Of a DNA stretch of 21,787 bases, positions 20,828-21,787 are shown one piece after another. The translations under genes were made by a program, and so were the position numbers. The notes under the pieces are model-generated. The model made no database searches. It was not told the origin of the DNA and saw only the letters and a program-made list of their open reading frames with translations. The DNA comes from an uncultured Loktanella sp. GTDB lineage: Bacteria > Pseudomonadota > Alphaproteobacteria > Rhodobacterales > Rhodobacteraceae. The stretch is taken from NCBI GenBank assembly GCA_913061335.1, contig CAJXTP010000021.1, forward strand, positions 1 through 21,787, given 5' to 3'. How positions within the stretch are numbered: the first letter of the stretch is position 1; each line of letters begins with the position of its first letter.

Positions 20828-21580
20828 TCAAGCCAGATACCCTTCAAACGTGATGTTATCCGCGATTTTGCGGGCGCGGGCCTCAACTTCGGCTGATTTG
20901 ACGGTCCAGCACAAGATCGCGGCCCCTGCAGATTTGAGCGCGACCACAGGTGCCGCGTCAAGATCAGATTGACGGTGACTGATGAAACAGGACCCCGTGC
21001 GATCGTAGTCAGGGATGCCGCGCAGATGATCGCGAACGTGGGTTGGTAAGGTTGGCCAATTTGTCGCTACAAACGAGCCAGTCACGATCCCGCGCGGGGT
21101 ACCGGGCAACAAGCGTTGCAGCTCGTCCACCGCATGCGGATTGAACGACATCACCGCAAACAGGCCAGCATAACCACGCAAAATTTCCGCCGCAGCAGCA
21201 CCCAATGGGCCGACATTTGGACCCATCTGGCCGTCTTGGTCTTTGAATTCAATCAACAGGGGGACTTGACCCGCGACGAGGTCCAGCACCTGCGCAAGGG
21301 TCGGGATGCCGCCACCGTCATGCAGCAACGGGATCGCGCCAAGTTCGGCTGCGGTGCGCTGTGCAACCGGACCCGAGGCGCCGGTCAGGCGGCCCAGATC
21401 ATAGTCGTGGAATACCATGGGAACGCCGTCAGATGATAGCTGTAGATCAATCTCGATCCCGTAACCCGCTGCAATCGCTGCCGCGATGGACTTGGTGCTG
21501 TTTTCAGCACGGCCCATCGCAGTGTCATGCAGCGCGCGGTGCGCAATCGGGCGATTAAGGAAGACGTCGGGCAGGGTCAT
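20828..21580 (-). CDS. Glycerophosphodiester phosphodiesterase
   Basis: Hydrolyses glycerophosphodiesters to glycerol 3-phosphate and an alcohol, feeding phospholipid turnover. The 250 residues have no signal peptide, so it is cytoplasmic, UgpQ-like. The active-site segments are AHRALHD with H14 and R15, AENS with E26 and N27, EID with E43 and D45, and VFHDYDLGRLT with H58. The usual HRG is HRA here. A later LLIEFKD gives the expected third acidic site. Its ATG overlaps the stop of the RidA gene (ATGA). Confidence 0.93.
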   Translation of the reverse strand: MTLPDVFLNRPIAHRALHDTAMGRAENSTKSIAAAIAAGYGIEIDLQLSSDGVPMVFHDYDLGRLTGASGPVAQRTAAELGAIPLLHDGGGIPTLAQVLDLVAGQVPLLIEFKDQDGQMGPNVGPLGAAAAEILRGYAGLFAVMSFNPHAVDELQRLLPGTPRGIVTGSFVATNWPTLPTHVRDHLRGIPDYDRTGSCFISHRQSDLDAAPVVALKSAGAAILCWTVKSAEVEARARKIADNITFEGYLA

Positions 21581-21787
21581 TTGATCGCAAAGATCGCTTC
21601 GATTTCGACGGTCACGCCAAGCGGTAAGCTTGCCGCACTGACAGCGGACCGCGCATGACGACCTTTGTCGCCCAATGCTTCGACAAGGAAATCAGATGCG
21701 CCGTTGACGACTTTTGGTTGCTCGGTGAAATCGGCGGTAGAGTTTACAAATGCGGTCAGCTTGATGACGCGGTCGAGCCTGTCTCTT
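21577..21787 (-). CDS. RidA-family protein, C-terminal part (runs off the window)
   Basis: Family of reactive enamine/imine deaminases that protect PLP enzymes from 2-aminoacrylate. Only the last 69 codons before the stop are present; the gene continues past base 21787. The fragment reads RVIKLTAFVNSTADF, then GRHARSAVSAASLPLG and VEIEAIFAIK at the end. The Arg in ARSAVSAASLPLG is the expected substrate-binding Arg of the family signature. Its stop overlaps the phosphodiesterase ATG, so the two genes are coupled. The subgroup cannot be set without the N-terminus. Confidence 0.88.
   Translation of the reverse strand, partial: RDRLDRVIKLTAFVNSTADFTEQPKVVNGASDFLVEALGDKGRHARSAVSAASLPLGVTVEIEAIFAIK

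Overview
The window reads as ordinary, very compact chromosome of an alphaproteobacterium of the Rhodobacterales (roseobacter group). This rests on the close likeness of IlvD, AccD, FolC, SfsA and Map to roseobacter proteins as I remember them, on a DUF6478-like protein typical of that order, and on a moderate GC content that I judge by eye to be in the mid-50s. I cannot name a genus. No mobile element, CRISPR array, tRNA or rRNA was seen. No gene-free stretch exceeds about 205 bp.

Layout. (1) 1-3003, minus strand: two overlapping CPBP-family membrane proteins, the first lacking its catalytic half, then accD, a small membrane protein and the start of folC, the last three in one overlapping run. 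(2) 3143-8826, plus strand: ilvD (branched-chain amino acid synthesis), a small lipoprotein, a DUF6478-like protein with a small coiled-coil partner, and fadH (2,4-dienoyl-CoA reductase). (3) 8821-10426: a methyltransferase and a divergent LysR regulator, separated by 178 bp that hold a strong 28-bp dyad. (4) 10553-11299: a membrane diguanylate cyclase that follows a clear Rho-independent terminator. Its Shine-Dalgarno sequence lies inside a hairpin. (5) 11296-14235, minus strand: a four-gene operon (CinA-like, GNAT, AhpD-like, OmpA-like) in which each gene overlaps the next. (6) 14278-15880, plus strand: sfsA and map. (7) 15877-18277, minus strand: a ferredoxin-reductase-like flavoprotein, rsmD and a HAD phosphatase, again overlapping. 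(8) 18481-21787, minus strand: RidA (partial), glycerophosphodiester phosphodiesterase, a FemAB-like acyltransferase, pterin-4a-carbinolamine dehydratase and an MscS channel.

Two structural themes recur. Ten same-strand gene junctions overlap at a stop/start (ATGA, GTGA or TAGTG), which points to translational coupling. All three convergent junctions have their two stop codons touching or overlapping, so no intergenic DNA remains there for separate terminators.

I found no clear new multi-gene defence, secretion or biosynthetic system. The best leads are the truncated CPBP tandem, the hairpin that hides the ribosome binding site of the diguanylate cyclase, the palindrome in which two convergent genes end with the same three residues, and several unassigned operator-like dyads.
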